Below are positions 1-5,357 of a stretch of 5,455 bases of DNA, piece after piece. The stretch is from positions 1 through 5,455 of the forward strand of contig JAVBRE010000197.1 of the NCBI GenBank assembly GCA_031548325.1, in the 5' to 3' direction. A program made the position numbers and the translations under genes. Numbering within the stretch: position 1 is the first letter of the stretch; each line of letters begins with the position of its first letter. The notes beneath the pieces are model-generated. The model was not told the DNA's origin and ran no database searches. It saw nothing but the letters and a program-made list of their open reading frames with translations. The stretch is from FLUQ01 sp031548325 (GTDB taxonomy: Bacteria; Desulfobacterota; Desulfovibrionia; Desulfovibrionales; Desulfovibrionaceae).

Positions 1-151
1 GGCGGAAGGAGTGGGCTCTTCTCGCCCACGACTGAGCATGTGCCGCAGTCTGACGCAGTATCACGGCAAACCGTGACGCCGGCCTATGTATACCCCCGCG
101 CAAATTGGGCGACGAGGGACGGTCCGAAGCGAATCGCTCCGGAAATACAAC
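1..151. other. Gene-free left edge with small inverted repeats
   Basis: No supported gene lies downstream of the acetyltransferase stop. Short inverted repeats are visible: GTGGGC/GCCCAC at 11-16 and 24-29 (7-nt loop), and TCACGG/CCGTGA at 61-66 and 71-76 (loop CAAA). A third lies at 124-142, 9 nt past the acetyltransferase stop, and reads on the minus strand as an 8-bp stem with one G-T pair and loop ATT. None is followed by a clear T-run, so none is a textbook intrinsic terminator, though the 124-142 hairpin is where one would be expected. A minus-strand reading frame starts at ATG 39 and runs off the edge for only 13 codons. It has no Shine-Dalgarno and cannot be judged. Confidence 0.5.
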
Positions 152-580
152 TCATTCCGGCTCAAGCACCTTCTGAAGGCAGACAACGGGTATCTCGCCA
201 TACCCCAGGCGCTCGTAGAACCCCGTAACCGCCTTGTTGTCCTGGCGCACAAGCAGCTGCGCCTTCCACACGCCCCGCTTCCGCAGCCAGTCTTCCGCCG
301 CGTTGATGACGGCCTTGCCCAGCCCGGCCCCGCGCTTGTCCGGGGCGGAGGCCACGTAATACATCCAGCCCCGGTGTCCGTCGTGCCCGACCATGACGCC
401 GGCCGCCACCGCGCCTTCGACTTCCGCCAGCAGAATGGTGGAATGAGCGCCCTGCCGGGCGAAAGCTATGTCGCGGACCGGGTCGTTCCACGGCCGGACC
501 AGGCCGCAGGCATGCCACAACGCAATGAGAGCGTCCACATCACGATCGGCGACTTCACGAATGCACGGCATGGCGGACAT
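152..580 (-). CDS. GNAT family N-acetyltransferase, YpeA-like
   Basis: This is a 142-residue GNAT-fold enzyme expected to move an acetyl group from acetyl-CoA to an amine; the substrate is not known. The acetyl-CoA-binding motif A is visible as RGAGLG at residues 83-88, followed by the helix KAVINAAEDWL. The C-terminal FYERLGY (121-127) is the usual GNAT end motif. The early LVRPWNDP (27-34) and GHDGHRGWMYY (65-75) resemble the E. coli YpeA subfamily as I recall it, which is also about this length. It starts 6 nt after the pheS stop, with no good Shine-Dalgarno in front, so translation is probably coupled to pheS. A second ATG at 571 (residue 4) is an equally good start by alignment with YpeA. 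It sits where pheT would often be found. The fold is certain; the precise role is not. Confidence 0.9.
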   Translation of the reverse strand: MSAMPCIREVADRDVDALIALWHACGLVRPWNDPVRDIAFARQGAHSTILLAEVEGAVAAGVMVGHDGHRGWMYYVASAPDKRGAGLGKAVINAAEDWLRKRGVWKAQLLVRQDNKAVTGFYERLGYGEIPVVCLQKVLEPE

Positions 581-586
581 CCGTTT

Positions 587-1627
587 TCAGGCGAACTGCC
601 CGAGAAATTTCACGTTGTTCTCAAAAAACATGCGCAGATCGCCGATGCCGTACTTCAGCATGGCCACCCGCTCCACCCCCAGGCCGAAGGCGAAGCCCGT
701 GCACTCTTCAGAGTCGTAACCCACGGCCTTGAAAACCTCGGGATCCACCATGCCGCAGCCCAAAATTTCCACCCAGCCCGTGGTCTTGCAGACACGACAG
801 GGTTCTCCCCCCACACGGCCCTTGCCGTTGCAGATGATGCAGGACATGTCCACTTCTGCGCTGGGTTCGGTAAAGGGAAAAAAGCTGGGCCGGAAGCGCA
901 CGGCCATGTCCGAACCGAAAAGCTGGCGCACAAAGGCCGTCAGGGTGCCGCGCAGATCGGCCAGGCTGACCTTCGTGCCCACGTACAGGCCTTCGATCTG
1001 GTGAAACATGGGCGAATGGGTGATATCCGAATCGCAACGATAAACCTTGCCCGGCGCGATGACGGCCAGCGGCGGCTTTTTGCGTTCCAGCATGGCCCGC
1101 ACCTGCATGGGCGAGGTGTGCGTGCGCAGCACCACGGAATCGGTGATGTAAAAGGTATCCTGCATGTCCCTGGCGGGGTGTTCCTTGGGCAGGTTCAGGG
1201 CTTCGAAGTTGTGAAAATCCGTTTCCACCTCGAAACCGTCCACCACGTCGTAGCCCAGCGACGTGAACACGTCGCAGATCTCCTGCATGACCAGGGTGAT
1301 GGGATGAAGCGAACCGCGCCAGGGCAAAGCGCCGGGCAAAGTCGCGTCAAAGCGGGAAAGCAGCGCGGCTTCCGCGCCCTGTTCAAAGGCGTCTTTCTTG
1401 GCGGTAAAAATCCCGGTCAGTTTTTCTTTGACCGCGTTGGCGGCCTTGCCCGCGGCCGGACGCTCTTCGGGCGTGATTTCCGGCAGGCGGGCCATGACCT
1501 GGGCAAGACGCCCCTTGCGGCCCAGAAATTCGATGCGCAATTCCTCAAGTTCCGAGACGGTCGAAGCCTGGGCCAGGCCTTTTTCAAGTTCCGGAACCAG
1601 GCTTTCAAGGGCGGAGATAACATTCAT
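587..1627 (-). CDS. pheS: Phenylalanine--tRNA ligase alpha subunit
   Basis: This is the catalytic alpha chain of the alpha2-beta2 phenylalanyl-tRNA synthetase, which activates Phe with ATP and charges tRNA-Phe in the cytoplasm. It has 346 residues, against 327 in E. coli. An N-terminal coiled-coil tRNA-binding arm (about 1-90) is followed by the class II core: motif 1 near SLHPITLVMQEI (106-117), motif 2 at VYRCDSD...MFHQIEG (195-213), FRPSFFPFTEPSAEVD (245-260) and motif 3 at GFAFGLGVERVAMLKYG (311-327). A C-X2-C-X10-C-X2-C insert (Cys 263, 266, 277, 280) absent from E. coli PheS may bind zinc. The frame stays open up to a TTG at 1702, but ATG 1627 gives the family-like N-terminus and has GGGAAG 8 nt upstream (1636-1641), a weak Shine-Dalgarno. 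It lies 183 nt after rplT beyond a strong hairpin. The partner gene pheT does not follow. Confidence 0.97.
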   Translation of the reverse strand: MNVISALESLVPELEKGLAQASTVSELEELRIEFLGRKGRLAQVMARLPEITPEERPAAGKAANAVKEKLTGIFTAKKDAFEQGAEAALLSRFDATLPGALPWRGSLHPITLVMQEICDVFTSLGYDVVDGFEVETDFHNFEALNLPKEHPARDMQDTFYITDSVVLRTHTSPMQVRAMLERKKPPLAVIAPGKVYRCDSDITHSPMFHQIEGLYVGTKVSLADLRGTLTAFVRQLFGSDMAVRFRPSFFPFTEPSAEVDMSCIICNGKGRVGGEPCRVCKTTGWVEILGCGMVDPEVFKAVGYDSEECTGFAFGLGVERVAMLKYGIGDLRMFFENNVKFLGQFA

Positions 1628-1705
1628 GACGTTGGCTTCCCGTATGACATCACATCGCTGGAGAGGGCTGTCCGCAAAAAGATGAATTTTGTTCCCCGAC
1701 AAGTA

Positions 1706-1768
1706 AAATGCCGATTCCGGGCCAGGGATAGTACTTTGCGGTACAGCCCTGGCCCGGAATCGGCGTTT
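1706..1768 (-). terminator. Strong hairpin between rplT and pheS, terminator or attenuator
   Basis: Two perfect 18-nt complementary arms lie at 1710-1727 and 1747-1764. The 19-nt loop between them can form a small GTAC/GTAC inner stem (1731-1734 with 1741-1744). On the transcribed minus strand AAA precedes the stem and ATTTTAC follows it, so the outer ends can also pair apart from one A-C mismatch. The T-run is short (four). The hairpin begins 42 nt past the rplT stop and ends about 80 nt before pheS. It could end the ribosomal-protein transcript, reduce read-through into pheS, or serve as a processing site. No leader peptide start is visible between rplT and the hairpin, so Phe-codon attenuation like that of E. 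coli pheM is not supported. Confidence 0.7.
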
Positions 1769-1810
1769 GACGCGGCCCAGGGGGCAAAAGACGCGTTTTT
1801 GCGCGCAGCC

Positions 1811-2164
1811 CTAGGAGAGTTTGGACTTGGCCAATTCCGCGAGCTTCGCAAAATCTTCCTTGGCCCGCACGGCGAGGTCGGCCAGGATCTTGCGGTCAAT
1901 GGCAACTTCGGCTTTCGCCAGACCGTTGATGAAGCGGCTGTAAGAAAGACCGTGTTCGCGGGCGGCGGCGTTGATGCGCATGATCCACAAGGCGCGGAAG
2001 TCGCGTTTTTTTTCCTTGCGGCCGACGAACGCATAGGCGAGGGCCGTTTCAACGGCTTCGCGGGCGGTGCGATAGAGAACGCTGCGGCCGCCGCGATAGC
2101 CTTTGGCCATATCCAGATACTTTTTGTGGCGTCTGTGCCCCGCCACCCCTCTCTTTACGCGCAT
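1811..2164 (-). CDS. rplT: 50S ribosomal protein L20
   Basis: This is an early-assembly protein of the large subunit that binds 23S rRNA. It has 117 residues, the normal length for the family. The basic N-terminal extension carries the L20 signature (RVKRGVAGHRRHKKYLDMAKGY, residues 2-23), followed by GGRSVLYRTAREAV and the globular domain with RDFRALWIMRINAAAREHGLSYSRFI. The ATG start is fixed by a perfect AAGGAGG 6 nt upstream (2171-2177), and the stop is TAG. It follows rpmI after 88 nt and precedes the hairpin at 1706-1768. In several bacteria L20 represses its own operon by binding leader mRNA that mimics 23S rRNA. Whether it does so here cannot be read from sequence alone, but the structured gaps in this operon are candidate sites. 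Confidence 0.98.
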   Translation of the reverse strand: MRVKRGVAGHRRHKKYLDMAKGYRGGRSVLYRTAREAVETALAYAFVGRKEKKRDFRALWIMRINAAAREHGLSYSRFINGLAKAEVAIDRKILADLAVRAKEDFAKLAELAKSKLS

Positions 2165-2170
2165 AATACG

Positions 2171-2177
2171 CCTCCTT
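2171..2177 (-). promoter_or_regulatory. rplT Shine-Dalgarno
   Basis: A perfect AAGGAGG (minus strand) lies 6 nt before the rplT ATG. It is stronger than the site for pheS and fits a highly expressed ribosomal-protein gene. Confidence 0.9.
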
Positions 2178-2218
2178 CGTCATCCTGCGAGGCGGAGAGA
2201 TGCCAGCGGGATGGTATG

Positions 2219-2242
2219 CCGGCCGCGCGGGGCGCGGGCCGG
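2219..2242 (-). other. GC-only hairpin in the rpmI-rplT gap
   Basis: An inverted repeat made only of G and C: 6-bp arms (2219-2224 with 2237-2242) stacked on 4-bp CGCG arms (2226-2229 with 2233-2236), with one unpaired base at 2225 and a 3-nt loop. On the transcript it starts 10 nt after the rpmI stop, just past an ATTTTT run. Because the T-run precedes the stem rather than following it, this does not look like an intrinsic terminator for this operon. It may be an RNA-stability or processing element, or part of an L20 control site. Confidence 0.55.
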
Positions 2243-2252
2243 AAAAATTTTG

Positions 2253-2450
2253 TTACGCGTACGGCAGCATGCGCCGCACGGCTTTTTCATTGGCGGAATC
2301 GACAATGGCGCCCTGACCCAGGCGCATTTTGCGCTTGGCGTTTTTCTTGGTCAGGATGTGGCGCAGGTTCTGTTTGCGCCGCTTGAACTTGCCGCTGCCG
2401 GTCACGTCAAAGCGCTTGGCCGCGGACCGTCTGGTCTTAATCTTCGGCAT
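2253..2450 (-). CDS. rpmI: 50S ribosomal protein L35
   Basis: A small, very basic large-subunit protein of 65 residues, the same length as E. coli L35. Diagnostic segments are the start MPKIKTRRSAAKRF, then NLRHILTKKNAKRKMRL in the middle, and the end RRMLPYA. The reading frame is open further upstream to 2516, but the extra 22 residues have no family counterpart. The ATG at 2450 has AAGGAG 6 nt upstream (2457-2462), which settles the start. The stop is TAA. It sits 89 nt after infC and 88 nt before rplT, in the standard infC-rpmI-rplT order. L35 and L20 are usually made together from one mRNA. Confidence 0.98.
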   Translation of the reverse strand: MPKIKTRRSAAKRFDVTGSGKFKRRKQNLRHILTKKNAKRKMRLGQGAIVDSANEKAVRRMLPYA

Positions 2451-2477
2451 GATGATCTCCTTACTCCAACAACAAAG

Positions 2478-2505
2478 TGCCCCGCTTCCAAAAGGGGAAC
2501 GGGCA
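2478..2505 (-). other. Imperfect hairpin upstream of rpmI
   Basis: On the transcript TGCCCGTTCC (2505-2496) can pair with GGAAGCGGGGCA (2489-2478), with two bulged G residues and loop CCTTTT. It ends 15 nt before the rpmI Shine-Dalgarno. No T-run follows, so it is not a terminator. In E. coli the L20 translational operator lies in this same position relative to rpmI, so this is a candidate counterpart, but no sequence similarity is claimed. Confidence 0.35.
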
Positions 2506-2539
2506 TAATGCGTCAAACGCCCCGCAAAGGCAAGCGAAT

Positions 2540-3091
2540 TTATTTTTTCGGCAAGGGCGCCAGAAGCATGTGCAGGGTACGGCCTTCCGCCCGCGCTTCC
2601 TGTTCCATCTTGCCGATATCCTTGGTGTCTTCCAGCACCCGGTCCAGCATGGTCTGGCCCCGGTCTTTGTGCACTATTTCGCGGCCCCGGAAAAAAATGG
2701 TCACCTTACAGCGGTCGCCGTCCTCGAGAAAGCGCCGGATATGGTTGACCTTGGTCTGGTAATCATGCTCGTCCGTTTTGGGGCGCAGCTTGATTTCCTT
2801 GATCTGGATCACGGTCTGCCGTTTCTTGGCCTCTTGCTTCTTTTTCTGAGTCTCGTATTTGAACTTGCCGTAATCCATGATCCGGCAGACAGGCGGATCG
2901 GCCGTCGCGGCCACTTCCACCAGATCCATGCCGACATCGCGGGCCGCCGCGATGGCTTCGGCCCGTCCGAGTATGCCGAGTTGCTCGCCTTCAGCGCCGA
3001 TCACGCGGACTTCACGAGATCTGATCTGCTCGTTGCGGCGGACCAGGTCCTGAGGTTCGGCTCGGCGGGGCCTGACGTTAGGAGAAACGAT
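2540..3091 (-). CDS. infC: Translation initiation factor IF-3, AUC start
   Basis: IF3 binds the 30S subunit, keeps it apart from 50S and checks the start codon-fMet-tRNA pairing. Starting at the ATC codon 3091-3089 the protein has 183 residues (E. coli: 180). The N-domain holds RRNEQIRSREVRVIG (18-32) and DYGKFKYE (73-80). A lysine-rich linker follows (about 80-100), then the C-domain with IKLRPKTDEHDYQTK (100-114), FRGREIVH (134-141) and a helical end. The first ordinary start in frame, GTG at 3004, would delete the conserved RRNEQIRSREVRV segment. No ATG, GTG or TTG lies in frame between 3004 and the Shine-Dalgarno; a CTG occurs at 3046. A perfect AAGGAGG (3100-3106) is 8 nt before the ATC. 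The gene overlaps the end of thrS by 14 nt. E. coli infC starts with AUU and uses it for autoregulation; the same logic likely applies here. The product is certain and the AUC start very likely. Confidence 0.93.
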   Translation of the reverse strand: MVSPNVRPRRAEPQDLVRRNEQIRSREVRVIGAEGEQLGILGRAEAIAAARDVGMDLVEVAATADPPVCRIMDYGKFKYETQKKKQEAKKRQTVIQIKEIKLRPKTDEHDYQTKVNHIRRFLEDGDRCKVTIFFRGREIVHKDRGQTMLDRVLEDTKDIGKMEQEARAEGRTLHMLLAPLPKK

Positions 3092-5030
3092 AGCGCATGC
3101 CTCCTTGCTTAAAGGGTTCGTCCGAATCGTCGAGAATGAGGCGGATGGCCTCGTCCAGCGGCTTCAGCCCCAGGCTGTCGCCGCCGCGCAGGCGCACATT
3201 GACGCCCTTCGCTTCGACTTCTTTATCGCCTATGACAAGCGCATAGGGGATTTTTTCCATTTGCGCGGCCCGGACCTTGTAGCCAAGCTTTTCGTTGCGC
3301 AGATCCGCTTCAGCCCTGATCCCGGCGTTTTTCAACAGCGCCAGAACCTCGGCCGCAAACGCGTCCTGGGCGTCCGTCACCGTGACGATGCGCGCCTGCA
3401 CCGGAGCCAGCCAGATCGGAAAAGCGCCGGCGCAGTGTTCGATCAGGATACCAATGAAGCGTTCCAGGGACCCGAGAATGGCCCGGTGGACCATGACGGG
3501 ACGGTGCCGTTCCCCATCCTGGCCGATATATACCAAGTCGAAGCGCTCCGGCAAGGTGAAATCCACCTGAATCGTTGAACATTGCCATTCGCGTTCCAGA
3601 CTGTCGGTGACCTTGACGTCGATCTTGGGGCCGTAAAAGGCGCCGTCGCCTTCGTTGACGGCGTACGCGATGCCCGCGTGTTCCATGGCCAGGCGCAGGG
3701 CGCTGGTGGCCTTTTCCCAGGCTTCGTCCGACCCGATGGATTTGGCCGGCCGAGTGGAGAGCACCATCTTGTAGTTGAAGCCGAAAAGGCCGAACAGGTC
3801 GCGCACCAGCGTGATGATGCCGAGAATTTCGTCTTCCAACTGATCGGGACGGCAGATGACGTGGGCGTCGTCCTGGGTGAACTGGCGCACGCGCAAGAGC
3901 CCGTGCATAACCCCGCTCTTTTCGTGGCGGTGCACCACGCCCAGTTCGAAGAAACGCACCGGCATCTCGCGGTAGCTGCGCAGTTGCTCTCCGTAAATGA
4001 GCATATGGCCGATGCAGTTCATGGGCTTGATGCCGTACACGTCGCCTTCGATGTCCGCGAAATACATGTTCTCGCGGTAGTTGGCGTAGTGCCCGGATTT
4101 TTCCCACAATTCGCGGCGCAGCATCTGCGGACCCTGCACCATCTGGTAATCGCGCTTCAGATGCTCTTTGCGCAAAAAATCTTCCAGAATGGCGCGAACC
4201 AGCATGCCCTTGGGGTGCCAGAAAACCATGCCCGGGGCCGTGTCTTCGTGAAAACCGAAAAGGTCCAGTTCCTTGCCCAGCTTGCGGTGGTCGCGGCGCT
4301 TCGCCTCTTCCAACTGGTGCAGATACTTGTCCAGCGCCGCCTTGTCCGCGAAAGCCGTCGCATAGATGCGCGAGAGCATGCGGTTCTTTTCATCGCCGCG
4401 CCAGTAAGCTCCGGCCACGGACAGCAGTTTGAAGGCGCGCACGAAACCGGTGTGCGGCAGATGCGGTCCCCGGCAAAGATCCACAAAGTTGCCGATGGTA
4501 TAGAGAGAAACCTCGCTCACTTCCGGCGGCAGGTCGTTAATCAGCTCAACCTTGTAGGGTTCGCCCATTTTTGCAAACAGGGCGGCGGCTTCGGCCCTGG
4601 ACAAAACTTTTCTCGTATAGGGCTGCTCTTCGGCCACAATTTTGGTCATTTCCGCTTCGATGGCCGGAAAGTCTTCGGGCGTGAAGGGTTTTTCCACGTC
4701 AAAGTCGTAGTAGAAACCGTTGTCAATGGCCGGGCCGATGGTCACCTTGGCCTTGGGAAACAGGCGCAGCACGGCTTCAGCCAGCACATGGGCGGCCGAA
4801 TGCCGGATCATCTCCAGCCCGGCGGGCTCGTCGACGGTGACAGGAACGAGTTCGACAGCGTCCACGGGCAGAGGCGCGAACAGGTCCAGCAAAGCGGAAC
4901 CCGAAGGGCTGACGGCGCGGGCCGCTACCGCGGCCTTGAATTTCTTGCCGGAAAGGGCGGCCTTGAGGGCTTCGCCGCAGGAAAGGCCGGGGGCCAGTTC
5001 TTTTTGTTCGCCGTTTATAAGCACGTTCAC
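3078..5030 (-). CDS. thrS: Threonine--tRNA ligase
   Basis: This cytoplasmic class II enzyme charges tRNA-Thr and removes mischarged Ser. It has 650 residues and the full bacterial architecture: TGS domain (about 1-62), editing domain (about 63-240) with HSAAH (77-81) and CRGPH (186-190), catalytic core (about 243-535) and C-terminal anticodon-binding domain (about 540-640). By alignment with E. coli ThrRS, the zinc ligands are Cys339 (MNCIGHM), His390 (DDAH) and His515 (VMVHR). Motif 2 spans VVHRHEKSGVMHGLLRVRQF (365-384) and the motif 3 arginine is Arg524. All key residues are present. The start is GTG at 5030, with AGGAG 5 nt upstream (5036-5040). The stop is TAA, inside infC. It follows the tRNA-Val terminator by about 70 nt. 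I see no convincing promoter in that stretch, which does contain competing hairpins. Confidence 0.98.
   Translation of the reverse strand: MNVLINGEQKELAPGLSCGEALKAALSGKKFKAAVAARAVSPSGSALLDLFAPLPVDAVELVPVTVDEPAGLEMIRHSAAHVLAEAVLRLFPKAKVTIGPAIDNGFYYDFDVEKPFTPEDFPAIEAEMTKIVAEEQPYTRKVLSRAEAAALFAKMGEPYKVELINDLPPEVSEVSLYTIGNFVDLCRGPHLPHTGFVRAFKLLSVAGAYWRGDEKNRMLSRIYATAFADKAALDKYLHQLEEAKRRDHRKLGKELDLFGFHEDTAPGMVFWHPKGMLVRAILEDFLRKEHLKRDYQMVQGPQMLRRELWEKSGHYANYRENMYFADIEGDVYGIKPMNCIGHMLIYGEQLRSYREMPVRFFELGVVHRHEKSGVMHGLLRVRQFTQDDAHVICRPDQLEDEILGIITLVRDLFGLFGFNYKMVLSTRPAKSIGSDEAWEKATSALRLAMEHAGIAYAVNEGDGAFYGPKIDVKVTDSLEREWQCSTIQVDFTLPERFDLVYIGQDGERHRPVMVHRAILGSLERFIGILIEHCAGAFPIWLAPVQARIVTVTDAQDAFAAEVLALLKNAGIRAEADLRNEKLGYKVRAAQMEKIPYALVIGDKEVEAKGVNVRLRGGDSLGLKPLDEAIRLILDDSDEPFKQGGMRYRFS
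3089..3106 (-). promoter_or_regulatory. infC Shine-Dalgarno and non-canonical AUC start
   Basis: AAGGAGG (3106-3100, minus strand) lies within the last thrS codons (Lys-Gln-Gly-Gly) and is followed after 8 nt by ATC in the infC frame. An ATG at 3098-3096 is only 1 nt from the Shine-Dalgarno and is in the thrS frame, where it reads the last six codons of thrS to the stop. It cannot start IF3. Confidence 0.85.
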
Positions 5031-5035
5031 AACGT

Positions 5036-5041
5036 CTCCTT
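5036..5041 (-). promoter_or_regulatory. thrS Shine-Dalgarno before a GTG start
   Basis: AAGGAG on the minus strand, 5 nt before GTG 5030. It fixes the thrS start and agrees with the TGS-domain N-terminus (MNVLINGEQ). Confidence 0.85.
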
Positions 5042-5068
5042 TTCCGCCGGCCTTTGCCGCGCGAAAAG

Positions 5069-5089
5069 CGGGAAAACCCGTTTTCCGGG
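5069..5089 (-). promoter_or_regulatory. Mutually exclusive hairpins in the thrS leader
   Basis: On the minus strand the order is CCCG (5089-5086), GAAAA, CGGG (5080-5077), TTTT, CCCG (5072-5069). The central CGGG can pair with either outer CCCG, and GGAAAA can also pair with TTTTCC around it. The element lies 27 nt before the thrS Shine-Dalgarno. E. coli ThrRS represses its own mRNA by binding tRNA-like leader hairpins; no anticodon-like threonine loop is evident here. A regulatory role is inference only. Confidence 0.3.
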
Positions 5090-5101
5090 CGGATATGCAA
5101 T

Positions 5102-5128
5102 AAAAGAAAGGGAGGCGAACCTCCCTTT
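5102..5128 (-). terminator. Intrinsic terminator after tRNA-Val
   Basis: A 9-bp perfect stem (5107-5115 with 5120-5128), six of the pairs forming a GGGAGG/CCTCCC core, closes a TTCG tetraloop on the minus strand. TTT (stem end), C and TTTT follow. It starts 12 nt past the tRNA 3' end. A T-run (5126-5130) on the other side makes it potentially bidirectional. It separates the tRNA transcript from thrS. Confidence 0.88.
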
Positions 5129-5140
5129 TTCAGTTGTGTG

Positions 5141-5215
5141 TGGTAGGCACGAGCAGCTTTGAACTGCTGACCCCTTCCGTGTCAAGGAAGTGCTCTACCC
5201 CTGAGCTACGCGCCT
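5141..5215 (-). tRNA. tRNA-Val (GAC)
   Basis: A 75-nt cloverleaf: 7-bp acceptor stem (AGGCGCG with CGTGCCT, one G-T pair), D arm GCTC-AGGGGTA-GAGC, anticodon arm CTTCC-TTGACAC-GGAAG with anticodon GAC (5183-5181), 5-nt variable loop, and T arm AGCAG-TTCAAAG-CTGCT. Discriminator A is followed by an encoded CCA. GAC reads the valine codons GUC and GUU. A promoter-like sequence lies upstream and a terminator downstream, so it appears to be a single-gene unit. Confidence 0.97.
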
Positions 5216-5237
5216 ACGCTCATGAGGCAAGAGGCAT

Positions 5238-5267
5238 CTGTTAGCGCTTTTCGTCCGCTTCCGTCAA
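5238..5267 (-). promoter_or_regulatory. Likely sigma70-type promoter of tRNA-Val
   Basis: The -35 box TTGACG (5267-5262) and -10 box TAACAG (5243-5238) are separated by 18 nt on the minus strand. The -35 box matches consensus at 5 of 6 positions; the -10 box is weak (3 of 6). The -10 box ends 22 nt before the mature tRNA 5' end, leaving a 5' leader of about 15 nt for RNase P. Confidence 0.55.
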
Positions 5268-5357
5268 GGTTTTTTTGTCACTTGCCGCACTTTTTCAAAG
5301 CACGCGGCAGCGGTCCCCGATTGTCGTCAAACATTCTTTGGCGGCAATCCGCGCCAA

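Noticed and set aside
1..39. Minus-strand start (ATG 39) that could be the beginning of pheT or another gene
   Set aside because: Only 13 codons are visible, starting MLSRGREEP, unlike the usual PheT N-terminus, and no Shine-Dalgarno precedes it.
1628..1702. 25-residue N-terminal extension of PheS from TTG 1702
   Set aside because: The extra residues have no family counterpart, the TTG lies right at the foot of the hairpin, and ATG 1627 gives the normal PheS N-terminus.
1628..1705. Possible pheS promoter (TTGCGG, 17 nt, TGTGAT)
   Set aside because: Both boxes match the consensus poorly; not enough to call a promoter.
86..2386. 766-residue open frame on the plus strand
   Set aside because: It runs antisense across the acetyltransferase, pheS and rplT and into rpmI, all firmly identified. 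The product has low-complexity GC-rich composition and no recognisable domain; it is a frame shadow.
2451..2516. 22-residue extension of L35
   Set aside because: The extension has no L35 counterpart, and the Shine-Dalgarno at 2457-2462 places the start at 2450.
2540..3004. Short IF3 starting at GTG 3004
   Set aside because: It would lose the conserved RRNEQIRSREVRV segment of the N-domain and has no Shine-Dalgarno as good as AAGGAGG at 3100-3106.
3582..5162. 526-residue open frame on the plus strand
   Set aside because: It lies antisense to thrS and runs through the intrinsic terminator into the tRNA gene. Its sequence mirrors thrS codon bias.
5281..5357. Hairpins after the barrel-protein gene (TTGGCG/CGCCAA and GCCGC/GCGGC) as a terminator
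   Set aside because: Neither is followed by a T-run on the minus strand. They may still form weak structures, but the evidence is too thin.
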